Source of the DNA: Akkermansiaceae bacterium
GTDB taxonomy: Bacteria; Verrucomicrobiota; Verrucomicrobiia; Verrucomicrobiales; Akkermansiaceae
Assembly: GCA_029242935.1 (NCBI GenBank)
Contig: JAQWSX010000214.1
Span: 1 to 34,710, forward strand
Direction of reading: 5' to 3'
DNA: 34,710 nt
Both the position numbers and the translations under genes were made by a program. The notes under the pieces were generated by a model. The model saw only the letters and a program-made list of their open reading frames with translations. It was not told the DNA's origin and did not search any database. This document shows, piece by piece, positions 1 through 7,681 of the stretch; position 1 is the first letter of the stretch, and each line of letters begins with the position of its first letter.

Positions 1-386
1 CTTTTTTCTGAAGCTGGAATGAAGATTCCGTGACTCTATTTTTATTGTAACCCCTGAAATGCTCGTTTTTTCTTTTTTTGAGTAAGAACTGCGCCCACGG
101 AATGAATGACCGTTTCCACCTCCAATGAAAGAAGCGGTAACGGATCTCACTCCTAGGAAATTTCGGGGGCTGTGTTATTTGATGTTAGGATGGACCGACT
201 CTCGCTATTCGTCATTTTCTTAGCCGAGCGCCGAAAGCTCTTATCCTTGGCGCTTGAAACTCAGTATGCCCTTAAATTTTCTTCCTCCGCCCCCAAATTT
301 GCCCCAATAAATTAAGACCCTGAGTGTCTCAAGTAGATGAAGCCTAAGAACTAAAACACACGAACCAACTCAATGTTCACATCACC
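1..386. other. Gene-free left edge and upstream region
   Basis: I see no convincing coding sequence here. The stretch is T-rich near 40-85. A hairpin can form between 225-232 and 249-256 (a G-C-rich stem of 8 pairs with one wobble and a 16-base loop). No Shine-Dalgarno sequence precedes the ATG at 387. It probably holds the promoter and leader of the gene at 387, but I cannot place -35 or -10 boxes with confidence. Confidence 0.5.
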
Positions 387-914
387 ATGATCTCATTACC
401 TAATTCAATAATGGTCGCCTCAACTCTTTTCTTATCACTACTGGCCGGGCCCGTCTCAGCTAAAGAACGGCAGCTTGAGGCCAACACCACCAACAAGGTC
501 CAGGTTCGTCATTCCATGTTAGGTTTGCGGGACACTCTACTTTTCTACACATTCTCCGGTCAACAGGCAGTCCTGCGGCTCCACATCAGCAACAAGGACC
601 GGGCCCTCCCTGTCACCGGAATAGTCTATCTTTTCCCAGTGAATACCACCGACCAAGGGCTTAAGAAGTGGATTAACAATCAACACTCTGATGGGCTTTT
701 CCCGGAGGTTCCCAGACCCGCCCTGAGCCACAAACTCCCGAAAGGAATCTGTAAGGCCACGACCACCAAGGTCCTCGGGGAGAAGAAGAACCACCCCAAT
801 ACAGGCGTCTTCACTGACCACGCAGTAACAGTCTCGATCAAAGCCCACGAACTTAAGAATCAGTTCAAGCTGGCCGCCTTTAAAGATAAAACCGGCATCT
901 TCTTACCGAAGTAG
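387..914 (+). CDS. Small secreted protein of unknown function
   Basis: This 175-residue protein starts with a typical Sec signal peptide: a hydrophobic stretch at residues 8-22 and a probable signal peptidase I cut after V-S-A near residue 25. The mature part of about 150 residues is basic and predicted mostly beta, with a single cysteine (in K-G-I-C-K-A, about residue 122) and no lipobox. I recognise no family or catalytic motif. It stands alone, 402 bases before a secreted esterase on the same strand, and nothing shows that the two are co-transcribed. The opposite-strand ORF at 537-848 is a shadow. The signal peptide and the position of the stop support a real gene; the function is unknown. 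Confidence 0.7.
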   Translation: MISLPNSIMVASTLFLSLLAGPVSAKERQLEANTTNKVQVRHSMLGLRDTLLFYTFSGQQAVLRLHISNKDRALPVTGIVYLFPVNTTDQGLKKWINNQHSDGLFPEVPRPALSHKLPKGICKATTTKVLGEKKNHPNTGVFTDHAVTVSIKAHELKNQFKLAAFKDKTGIFLPK

Positions 915-1316
915 CCGCGCTGGCCGCCCGTCTCGCTCAAGCCATTCACCCTCACGCAAGTCGTTCCAACAGGTTTTCACGGTGCGTTAATCTTCTCTTC
1001 ACAAATACAGACCACTCTTACGACCAACTATGAAATCGAGATTAAGACTCGACCATAGCAATGGATTCGCATGTCTCTCTGGAGTATTAACATCACTTTT
1101 TAGAATTTGAGTTTCACCAAAACCCCTTACAATCGACGTGAATCATTTTTTGTGATGACAAGCAGCCGCTAAACTCTTTCCGTTATTGGGCCGCTTACAG
1201 CGGGAAAAATGATTGCGAGATGGTCGTTTATTTGTGGAAGTGGAAAGTATCCAAAACTAACACCTCTTTGCGCGGGGTTAGTTTTGGGTCTTTAGATAAT
1301 AACCATCAAAACAGTC
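915..1316. other. Intergenic region upstream of the SGNH esterase
   Basis: No coding sequence is visible. The notable content is the strong hairpin at 1251-1287, annotated separately, and a GATAAT-like -10 candidate at 1295-1300 that has no matching -35 box. The rest shows nothing I can name. Confidence 0.5.
1251..1287 (+). promoter_or_regulatory. Strong hairpin just upstream of the esterase start
   Basis: The arms CCAAAACTAAC (1251-1261) and GTTAGTTTTGG (1277-1287) are perfect reverse complements. With one bulged A the stem extends by two more C-G pairs. The ATG of the esterase follows 29 bases later. There is no T-run after the stem, so it is a poor intrinsic terminator. It could be a 5'-UTR RNA structure or an operator for a dimeric regulator. 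Confidence 0.55.
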
Positions 1317-2606
1317 ATGAATCTCAAAACTAGCAAGGGCGTCATTTCCACGGCAGCCTTATTCGCCATCTTATCAACTTTCACTTATGCCGCCCCTATC
1401 ACTATTAGCGAGCCCGGCTTTGAGGCGGATGGAAACTGGAAAACTCCCAAAACTGGCGCTAGTATTAAGGGGCTTTTTCTGAACGACGCTCTGAAGAATT
1501 ACACAAAAGCCCAACTCATTGATACGCCGCCTGATTCAGGCAGCAAAATCGCCTACAATAACGGTCCAGATCAGAACATCTATCAGGTCCTAGATGCCTC
1601 TCTCGCTTCCAAAACGACATACCGGCTTAGGATCCTTGCCATCGATCCAACTTTTGCCAACCCATTTCCAGGAGGAGAATTACGACTAGGTTACGTTTCT
1701 GAAAGCCCGACGCCTAATGATGATTTCGGGCTAAACTTGTTGAAACCCACAACAATAGAAAAACCAATTCCATTCAATGACCACGAAAACGATCCAGAGA
1801 ATACGACCGACGGAATAGCAACTTGGACCCTGACTTTTACCACCGGAGAACTACCAGCCGGACTCGACCAAAAGCTGCGTATCGAAATCCTCGGTGGCGG
1901 CAAGACACAGTCGATTTTTGATAACATTCGACTCGATGCCCGCGCCGCTACCTCGCAAGAAATCGAGGCTGCAACCAAGCTTCTCCAAACACCAAAAGAC
2001 AAACCCATCTTGGTCATGTTCGGTGACTCCACTACCGAAGGCGGTATGACTCAGGCAGTTCAAAAAGAACTCAATCAACTGATCTCATCCGAACAACAGC
2101 CTCCCAAAATCATCAATGCCGGCAGGGGTGGCGACTATGCCGTGGCAGCATTGAAACGGCTCGAAGAGGACGTGCTAACCCACAAACCCGATATCGTGAC
2201 CATTTCATTCGGACTCAACGACACCGGCCTACGTAAGCCCGACGACTATCAAGAGAGTCTGGAAAAGATGATCCAAACCCTTAAAGAGGCCCAAATCCAG
2301 ATACTGCTGCTGACCAGCACTCCCTTCAACAACAAGCAACATAGTTGGGCTGAAAAGTTCGAGGAAATCGGTGGGCTCGACGAATACCTCAACAAGGAGT
2401 ATTGCGAAAGAATCCGCTCTCTGGCCGAGAAAAACGATATTTTCCTCTGCGATCTACACGCCATCTTCAAGGCTGAGATCAATAAGGATCCGGATAGGAT
2501 CAACAAGCTCATCTCAGGCGACGGAGTTCATCTCACTGCCGAAGGATATAAACTGATCGCGCAACACCTTGCTCCAAGCATTATTAAACGCTTAGCCAAA
2601 GAATAG
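1317..2606 (+). CDS. Secreted SGNH/GDSL hydrolase with N-terminal beta domain
   Basis: Residues 1-26 form a Sec signal peptide. Residues about 27-210 form a beta-rich domain that resembles a carbohydrate-binding jelly roll (it opens I-S-E-P-G-F-E and ends F-D-N-I-R-L-D). Residues about 228-425 are an SGNH hydrolase. Block I is G-D-S-T-T-E-G with the nucleophile Ser238, block II is N-A-G at 267-269, block III is G-L-N-D at 299-302, and block V is D-G-V-H with Asp402 and His405, so all four catalytic blocks are intact. The family removes acyl groups, often acetyl esters from polysaccharides. The added N-terminal module and export suggest an extracellular carbohydrate esterase, but the substrate is inferred. 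It converges on the minus-strand CBM9 gene and shares a terminator with it. No Shine-Dalgarno sequence is visible. Confidence 0.9.
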   Translation: MNLKTSKGVISTAALFAILSTFTYAAPITISEPGFEADGNWKTPKTGASIKGLFLNDALKNYTKAQLIDTPPDSGSKIAYNNGPDQNIYQVLDASLASKTTYRLRILAIDPTFANPFPGGELRLGYVSESPTPNDDFGLNLLKPTTIEKPIPFNDHENDPENTTDGIATWTLTFTTGELPAGLDQKLRIEILGGGKTQSIFDNIRLDARAATSQEIEAATKLLQTPKDKPILVMFGDSTTEGGMTQAVQKELNQLISSEQQPPKIINAGRGGDYAVAALKRLEEDVLTHKPDIVTISFGLNDTGLRKPDDYQESLEKMIQTLKEAQIQILLLTSTPFNNKQHSWAEKFEEIGGLDEYLNKEYCERIRSLAEKNDIFLCDLHAIFKAEINKDPDRINKLISGDGVHLTAEGYKLIAQHLAPSIIKRLAKE

Positions 2607-2685
2607 GTGCCTCTGAAAATAAGGCGAATAGATTGGAATCTTCTGCTGATCTTAGCCCGGGACACTTCAAGATTCGCTTACATCA

Positions 2686-2717
2686 AAAACCCGCCGGCTG
2701 TTAAGCGGGCGGGCTTT
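2686..2717. terminator. Terminator between convergent genes
   Basis: CCCGCC (2690-2695) pairs with GGCGGG (2708-2713) around a 12-base loop. On the minus strand the stem is followed by TTTTTG, which suits termination of the gene ending at 2738. On the plus strand it is followed by CTTT, weaker, for the esterase ending at 2606. It probably serves both. Confidence 0.7.
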
Positions 2718-2737
2718 AAAAACAGAAAAGCGGTTTC

Positions 2738-5413
2738 TTACTCCTGTTTACGGACTCGGAAGAAGATTTTACCGGTCTTAGCAATGAAGTTAACTGATGC
2801 GCTTGAAATGACGACGGTTGTCGAATCGCCCTGTGACTCAATGCTGTCGTCGAGCTCATCCCATAGATTGATATCAGTTTCGTTCAGGTTATCTTTGGCA
2901 TAAATCGCATAACTTTGCCCTCCCCGTGAGTTCCACGTGAGCGACACATCACCATTGGCAGCAGTGGAAATTGAAGTGATCACAAAAGGTGCCCCACCTG
3001 CGCCGCGATAAGCTTTCAAGCCACCGTTTTCGACATCGTTGAAAAGGACTTTGTTTCCATCCTCTTTGATAGAGAAGATTTCGATATTCGCACCACCTCC
3101 TCCATTCGTCCATATGACTCTGATAGGATAGATTCCAGCCTCAATCACGTTAAAGACAAAGATACTATCAGCAGCACCCCGAGGCGCATCGAACTCACCT
3201 AAGAGTTCACGACTTTCAGGCTGATCAAGTGGCCCTGCTTCCATCCGAAATCCATCGTCACTATTAACCCCAACGGTATTAAAGCCGGCGGGAAACTCAA
3301 CAAAGGTAACGATTTCTGCGCTCGCTCCATCAGCGATAAAATTGAGGCCAGGAACCCCAGGCATTTGGAGATCATCAGGGAAGTTTCCGGCAGAGTCACC
3401 TCCCAGTTGATTGAGGTTAATGACCGAAGGGATTTCAAACTCGAGGAGCGGGCCAACTACGATCCCAGGACCAATCGCAGGTCCGATCAAATCAGGATCA
3501 GCGAAGTTTTCGTCCGCAAATTCTCCCGCCAAGTTAAGCTCTGTATCTACAAGGGAATCCTGGATAAACGCTCCATTTTGAATCACTCTCCATATAAAGC
3601 CAGGATTCGAGGTACTGACACCAGATGCCTTGAGATCCGGAGTGAGAATCCCAAATATGGGAGCCTTCACGATCCCCGTCTCGGTCCCAACAATATTACC
3701 AAGAGTATCAACCAATTCGATTCGGAAGGTGTGTTCAGAATCTGTCTCGAAGGGAGCTTCGAGAGTATGGGTGAAGTCAGTAGCACCTTGAACTTTGTCG
3801 CTAGCCACGAGCTCGACCTCATCATCATCGATAAAGAGCTTAGAAGCGGCTGGATCAACCTCGCACCCTTCGAAGTCATTTCCTCGGAAGGAAAAGTTAG
3901 TGAGACTTGTCACTGTAGGCCCGGTGATCGCTGATACGAAACAAGGTTCACTAGGAGGGGCAAAGCCATCCAGTGTCACGAGTGCGGTCTGTTCTGGGCT
4001 CTTACCGAAGACTAGAGCGTGAGCCCCCAACCCCCCCCAGCCTCTCTGTCCGGGAGTGTTTTTATCACCATCATTAATTGCCATCCCGAGGCCGAACTGC
4101 ACGCCACTTTCGAGTGCCTCGAGTTCCATCGATGCTTTGGGCAGTTTAATTTCATAAATGGTCCGCTTAGCGTCAACGTCGCGGGAAACAAAAGCGGTCG
4201 TGCCGCCTACGCCTGCTTCTTCGAGCATCACTTGACCACCCAAGGAATCCTCGACTCCACCGAGCGCGTAATTGTAAAGCGCGATTTGCGTGTCTTGCTT
4301 GTCATTAGCGATCATCAGCTGAACCGAATCGCCATTCCATGCACTGTTGGCGGAGTTTTCGTGGTATTCATCAGTGACTAGAAATGCGAAATAAACATTA
4401 TCATCGTCATAGGAAATTTGAACCGCCGAAGTCTGATCATCCGGTCCGCTCCAGCTCCCTCCGTTATGGGTTTCAAACAGAGAAAGATTGCCGCCATCTT
4501 TACGACTTCCCGATCCTTTAGGAATCGCGAAACGAGGGTCCGAAAGGACAGGAACGCCCTGCCAATCATCGAGTTTCCCGTCGATTACGATCTCCCCAGG
4601 AGCTGTTTTTGCTGAGTGAAATTCTTTGCCCGCTTCGATATCGTTTGCAGTTGCGAGAGTAATGAGAGCGGTCTGTTCTGGGCTCTTACCGAAGACGATG
4701 GCGTGGGCCCCAAGCCCCCCCCAGCCTCTCTGTCCAGGAGTATCTTTATCCCCATCGTTAATTGCCATCCCAAGTCCAAACTGGGTCCCTCCAATGAGCT
4801 CATCCAGTTCCATTGATTCTTTTGGAAGTTTGATTTCATAGGTGGTTCGCTTTGTTTCCACATTTCTTTTTACCACCGCTTCGGTTCCGCCAGGACCTGC
4901 TTCTTCGAGCATCACTTGTCCCCCCAAAGCCTCCTCAACTCCTCCGAGAGCATAGTTATAGAGTGCCACCTGTATGTCTCGATCCGCATTTGCGACCATG
5001 AGTTGAACGGAATCTCCATTCCAGGCACTATTTGCCGAATTTTCGTGGTATTCGTCGGTGACAACAAAACCAAAGTAAATGTTGTCATCGTCATAGACAA
5101 CTCGGACTGCAGAAGTGTGGTCATCGGGCCCGCTCCAGTTACCGCCATTGTGTTTTTCAAAATTCACAAGGCTCCCATTTTCGGCAGAGCCTTTTGGAAT
5201 CGCAAACCGAGGATCTGCCAAGATAGCAGCACCACTCCATTCTGAGAGATCCCCATCGATAACGATTGGTTGGGCGGCTTTAATCGCAGTGTAATACTGT
5301 TTCCCCGGCTCGATGTCATTAGCGCTTGCTTCGATGAAGAGGACCCCGATAGCTGCAACTCCAAAGAATATTTTTTTCATGCTCATAATTTTAGCAACAA
5401 TTCCATGAGCCAC
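2738..5413 (-). CDS. Secreted protein with two tandem CBM9-like modules, PA14-like domain and shared C-terminal module
   Basis: The signal peptide is K-K-I-F-F-G-V-A-A-I-G-V-L-F. Two starts are possible. The ATG at 5413 has a GAGGTGG-like ribosome site, while the ATG at 5380 gives the more usual short basic N-terminus. Residues about 32-259 and 260-487 are tandem copies of a CBM9/DOMON-like module (V-I-D-G-D-L-S-E-W, later Y-D-D-D-N-I-Y-F and N-G-D-S-V-Q-L-M). Residues about 490-590 look Ig-like. Residues about 600-800 resemble the PA14-like domain common in this phylum (S-D-D-G-F-R, then G-G-G-G-A-N-I-E). The last 80 or so residues are the W-D-E-L-D-D / F-F-R-V-R module shared with other proteins in this window. 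No catalytic motif is visible, so it is probably a surface glycan-binding protein. Ligand and role are inferred. Confidence 0.85.
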   Translation of the reverse strand: MAHGIVAKIMSMKKIFFGVAAIGVLFIEASANDIEPGKQYYTAIKAAQPIVIDGDLSEWSGAAILADPRFAIPKGSAENGSLVNFEKHNGGNWSGPDDHTSAVRVVYDDDNIYFGFVVTDEYHENSANSAWNGDSVQLMVANADRDIQVALYNYALGGVEEALGGQVMLEEAGPGGTEAVVKRNVETKRTTYEIKLPKESMELDELIGGTQFGLGMAINDGDKDTPGQRGWGGLGAHAIVFGKSPEQTALITLATANDIEAGKEFHSAKTAPGEIVIDGKLDDWQGVPVLSDPRFAIPKGSGSRKDGGNLSLFETHNGGSWSGPDDQTSAVQISYDDDNVYFAFLVTDEYHENSANSAWNGDSVQLMIANDKQDTQIALYNYALGGVEDSLGGQVMLEEAGVGGTTAFVSRDVDAKRTIYEIKLPKASMELEALESGVQFGLGMAINDGDKNTPGQRGWGGLGAHALVFGKSPEQTALVTLDGFAPPSEPCFVSAITGPTVTSLTNFSFRGNDFEGCEVDPAASKLFIDDDEVELVASDKVQGATDFTHTLEAPFETDSEHTFRIELVDTLGNIVGTETGIVKAPIFGILTPDLKASGVSTSNPGFIWRVIQNGAFIQDSLVDTELNLAGEFADENFADPDLIGPAIGPGIVVGPLLEFEIPSVINLNQLGGDSAGNFPDDLQMPGVPGLNFIADGASAEIVTFVEFPAGFNTVGVNSDDGFRMEAGPLDQPESRELLGEFDAPRGAADSIFVFNVIEAGIYPIRVIWTNGGGGANIEIFSIKEDGNKVLFNDVENGGLKAYRGAGGAPFVITSISTAANGDVSLTWNSRGGQSYAIYAKDNLNETDINLWDELDDSIESQGDSTTVVISSASVNFIAKTGKIFFRVRKQE
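3953..5320 (-). repeat. Tandem duplication of a 684-bp coding unit
   Basis: Two direct repeats (about 4637-5320 and 3953-4636) encode the two CBM9-like modules. Landmark stretches such as GGTCTGTTCTGGGCTCTTAC recur exactly 684 bases, or 228 codons, apart (at about 3986 and 4670). DNA identity is high in blocks, which suggests a fairly recent or gene-converted duplication. Boundaries are approximate. Confidence 0.85.
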
Positions 5414-5593
5414 CTCTGAGGAAAGATCATGTCTTGTAGAATCTGTGTTTTAATTCCCTTTGAACTACCTGAGCAGAAAAAGCTCTTAGTCCATCGGTTT
5501 TAACAAAGTGCAATTAGCTCTACTCTAGGTCAAGCTCCCAGATGGCGAATCGCTTTCATAGACCTCAAGACACAGGAAAACCCACGCAAAAAT

Positions 5594-7681
5594 CTATTTG
5601 GATTGTAAAAGTTTGAGTGCAGCTGGGTAATTGGGGTTGATCTTCAGAGCAGCTTTTAAGGCTTTCTCTGCGGATTTCTTTTCCCCTAATGCAAGAAATG
5701 CCCGTGCAATACCAGTGTAGGCCTGAGCACTTCCTCCCCCCATTATGATCACTCTCTGATACGATTTCACAGCATCTCGGTGACGGCCCTCTGCTTCAAA
5801 AATAGCACCTAGGCCAAGAAAAGATTGGGGGATCTGGGGATGTGATTCGACTACAGACAAATAGAGATCCTTTGATTTTTCCCATTGTTTGGTGTCAGCG
5901 TAAACAGCAGCGAGAGTGAGACGCCCGGCTGGTTGTTCAGGATCTAGCAACATCGCCTTCTTGAGTTGAACAATGGCGGCTGGGAATTCACCCATCGAGG
6001 CATAGAGTGAGCCGAGATTAAGGCGGGCTGCGGTATAGTCCGGGTTCAATTCAACGACTCGATTTAGCCGTTCAAGAGCACGGGCTTGATTGCCACGAGA
6101 GCGGTCAATCATGGCGAGGTTGATTAGGGCGGTGGCATGATTTGGATCGATGGCGAGCGCTTTCTCAAAGAATGGCTGGGCAAGGTCGAGGCGTTTCTCC
6201 ATGAGGAAGAGAGCCCCTAACCCGGTGAGAGCCTGACCATACTCTGGATTTACTTTAATGGCTGCTTGATAAAGTTTTTTGGCTTCCTCAAATTCTCCTT
6301 GGGCGGTTGCAACCTTAGCCTGATTGTAAAGTTCCTGCGGGCTTTTTGATTTTCCAGATGGCTGGATGAGATCAAAAAGGATTTGTGCTTCATCAGGAAA
6401 GCCATTGGTCGCAAAAAGAGTTGCATAGTCACTTAAATAGCTGGATTCATCTTGATCGAGAGGATCCTCATACCAGCGACCGGATCTGGGGGTAAGTCGA
6501 GCTTGCGTGGGCGCTCTTAGAAGATCCATATCCGTGCTGAGTTGATCCCAACTCAGAGGTCCTTCATAAAAAGCGGCAACTGCACCTTTTTCGTCAACTA
6601 GGAAACTTGAAGGTATATTCAGAGAGCGGCGCCGCGATGTAATAAATTCGACTAGGGTCTCGATTTTCCCCAAGTTCTCCAAGCGCGCTTTCCCACTCGA
6701 CATTTTGTAACCCAGACGCGCGAGCTCGGAGGCTGAATCGCGGGCAGACGTTTCTTGGCTCACTGTAGCTAACCCATCAACGTTGAGCGCTAAGACGGTT
6801 GCTTGCAGCCCTTGAATCCCCTTCTGGTTTTTTGCCAACTCGCCCAATTCATCGAGACAGATATCGCATCCTGTTGCCCAAAATTTCACGATAAAGGGCT
6901 TACCCAGAAACTCCTTAGTAGATTGGACGCTACCCTTTTCATCTATATAGCTCAGTTCAGGTAACGGGAGACGATTCACAAGCCAGAGACCCTCCTCTTG
7001 CCAATTCTCATCAATTTCCGGAACAGGAAAGTCATCCACAGAAAGGGAATTTACACGAATTTCCTGAGCGCCCTTTGATTGGTTAATAAGATACCGTTTC
7101 CCGGCTTTTAATCCATGAAGGCTCTCAGTTTCGCCGCCGGGCCACGCGATTTGAACACTGACTGCTTTCTCGATTTCACCCAAACCAAAGTGTATCCAAG
7201 AGCTCGACTGTGCGAGAAATCCCTCACCAGCTCTAACCGTTCTGATCTGTTGAAGCCCACCCTGACCTTCAAGGCTTAGGCTGATTCGAGCTCCGACAGC
7301 ATCCTTATTAGTTGTTGTTCCATTTCCAATAAGGCGGATCAAGAGAGACTTTCCGTGATGTGGGTGATTGTTACGCAGTAACCGAACTCGGGGGCTAGTA
7401 CGATTGGTAACCCACAAGTCTAGGTCTCCATCATGGTCCCAATCTACGGTTGCGACCGCACGAGCATCATCGTCAAAATCAATCCCGAGCAGCCCGGCAA
7501 CATTGGTGAACCCTTCGCCTCCGAGGTTCAAAAAAAGAGGGTTATGTTCGTAACCACTAAAGGAATTTCCCTCCGAGATGAGACGATTCAGGGTTCGAAA
7601 ATTCCGAACGTAGCCGGGTGTCGCAGAAGGCTTGAGGCCTTCCTCGGGGCTTTGTGGCGCGACCCGCCTCCAAAGGAACAT
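5594..7681 (-). CDS. Downstream half of a split FG-GAP/ASPIC-UnbV protein, with thioredoxin-like domain and TPR repeats
   Basis: Residues 40-110 continue an FG-GAP/VCBS propeller (V-D-W-D-H-D-G-D-L-D-L-W). Residues about 125-200 are an ASPIC/UnbV domain (A-G-E-G-F-L-A-Q-S-S). Residues about 240-390 are a redoxin-type thioredoxin fold with C-D-I-C at Cys272 and Cys275 after F-W-A-T-G. Residues about 425-690 hold about seven or eight TPR repeats. There is no signal peptide. The ATG follows directly on the TGA of the upstream ORF and stays in the same frame. In relatives I remember, the propeller and the ASPIC domain form one polypeptide, and the usual D-D-L-x-x-F-F-W-R junction is matched here by D-D-L-stop-M-F-L-W-R. 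It is therefore either a translationally coupled half-gene or part of a gene with a nonsense codon. Reading on its own, it would lack export. Confidence 0.8.
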   Translation of the reverse strand: MFLWRRVAPQSPEEGLKPSATPGYVRNFRTLNRLISEGNSFSGYEHNPLFLNLGGEGFTNVAGLLGIDFDDDARAVATVDWDHDGDLDLWVTNRTSPRVRLLRNNHPHHGKSLLIRLIGNGTTTNKDAVGARISLSLEGQGGLQQIRTVRAGEGFLAQSSSWIHFGLGEIEKAVSVQIAWPGGETESLHGLKAGKRYLINQSKGAQEIRVNSLSVDDFPVPEIDENWQEEGLWLVNRLPLPELSYIDEKGSVQSTKEFLGKPFIVKFWATGCDICLDELGELAKNQKGIQGLQATVLALNVDGLATVSQETSARDSASELARLGYKMSSGKARLENLGKIETLVEFITSRRRSLNIPSSFLVDEKGAVAAFYEGPLSWDQLSTDMDLLRAPTQARLTPRSGRWYEDPLDQDESSYLSDYATLFATNGFPDEAQILFDLIQPSGKSKSPQELYNQAKVATAQGEFEEAKKLYQAAIKVNPEYGQALTGLGALFLMEKRLDLAQPFFEKALAIDPNHATALINLAMIDRSRGNQARALERLNRVVELNPDYTAARLNLGSLYASMGEFPAAIVQLKKAMLLDPEQPAGRLTLAAVYADTKQWEKSKDLYLSVVESHPQIPQSFLGLGAIFEAEGRHRDAVKSYQRVIIMGGGSAQAYTGIARAFLALGEKKSAEKALKAALKINPNYPAALKLLQSK

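Noticed and set aside
2741-2986. Shared C-terminal module as a PEP-CTERM or T9SS tag
   Set aside because: It lacks the PEP motif, transmembrane helix and basic tail of PEP-CTERM. T9SS is mainly a Bacteroidota system and no T9SS genes are seen here.
5460-5490. Hairpin GAGC/GCTC as terminator of the FG-GAP operon
   Set aside because: The stem has only 4-5 reliable pairs and no T-run on the minus strand.
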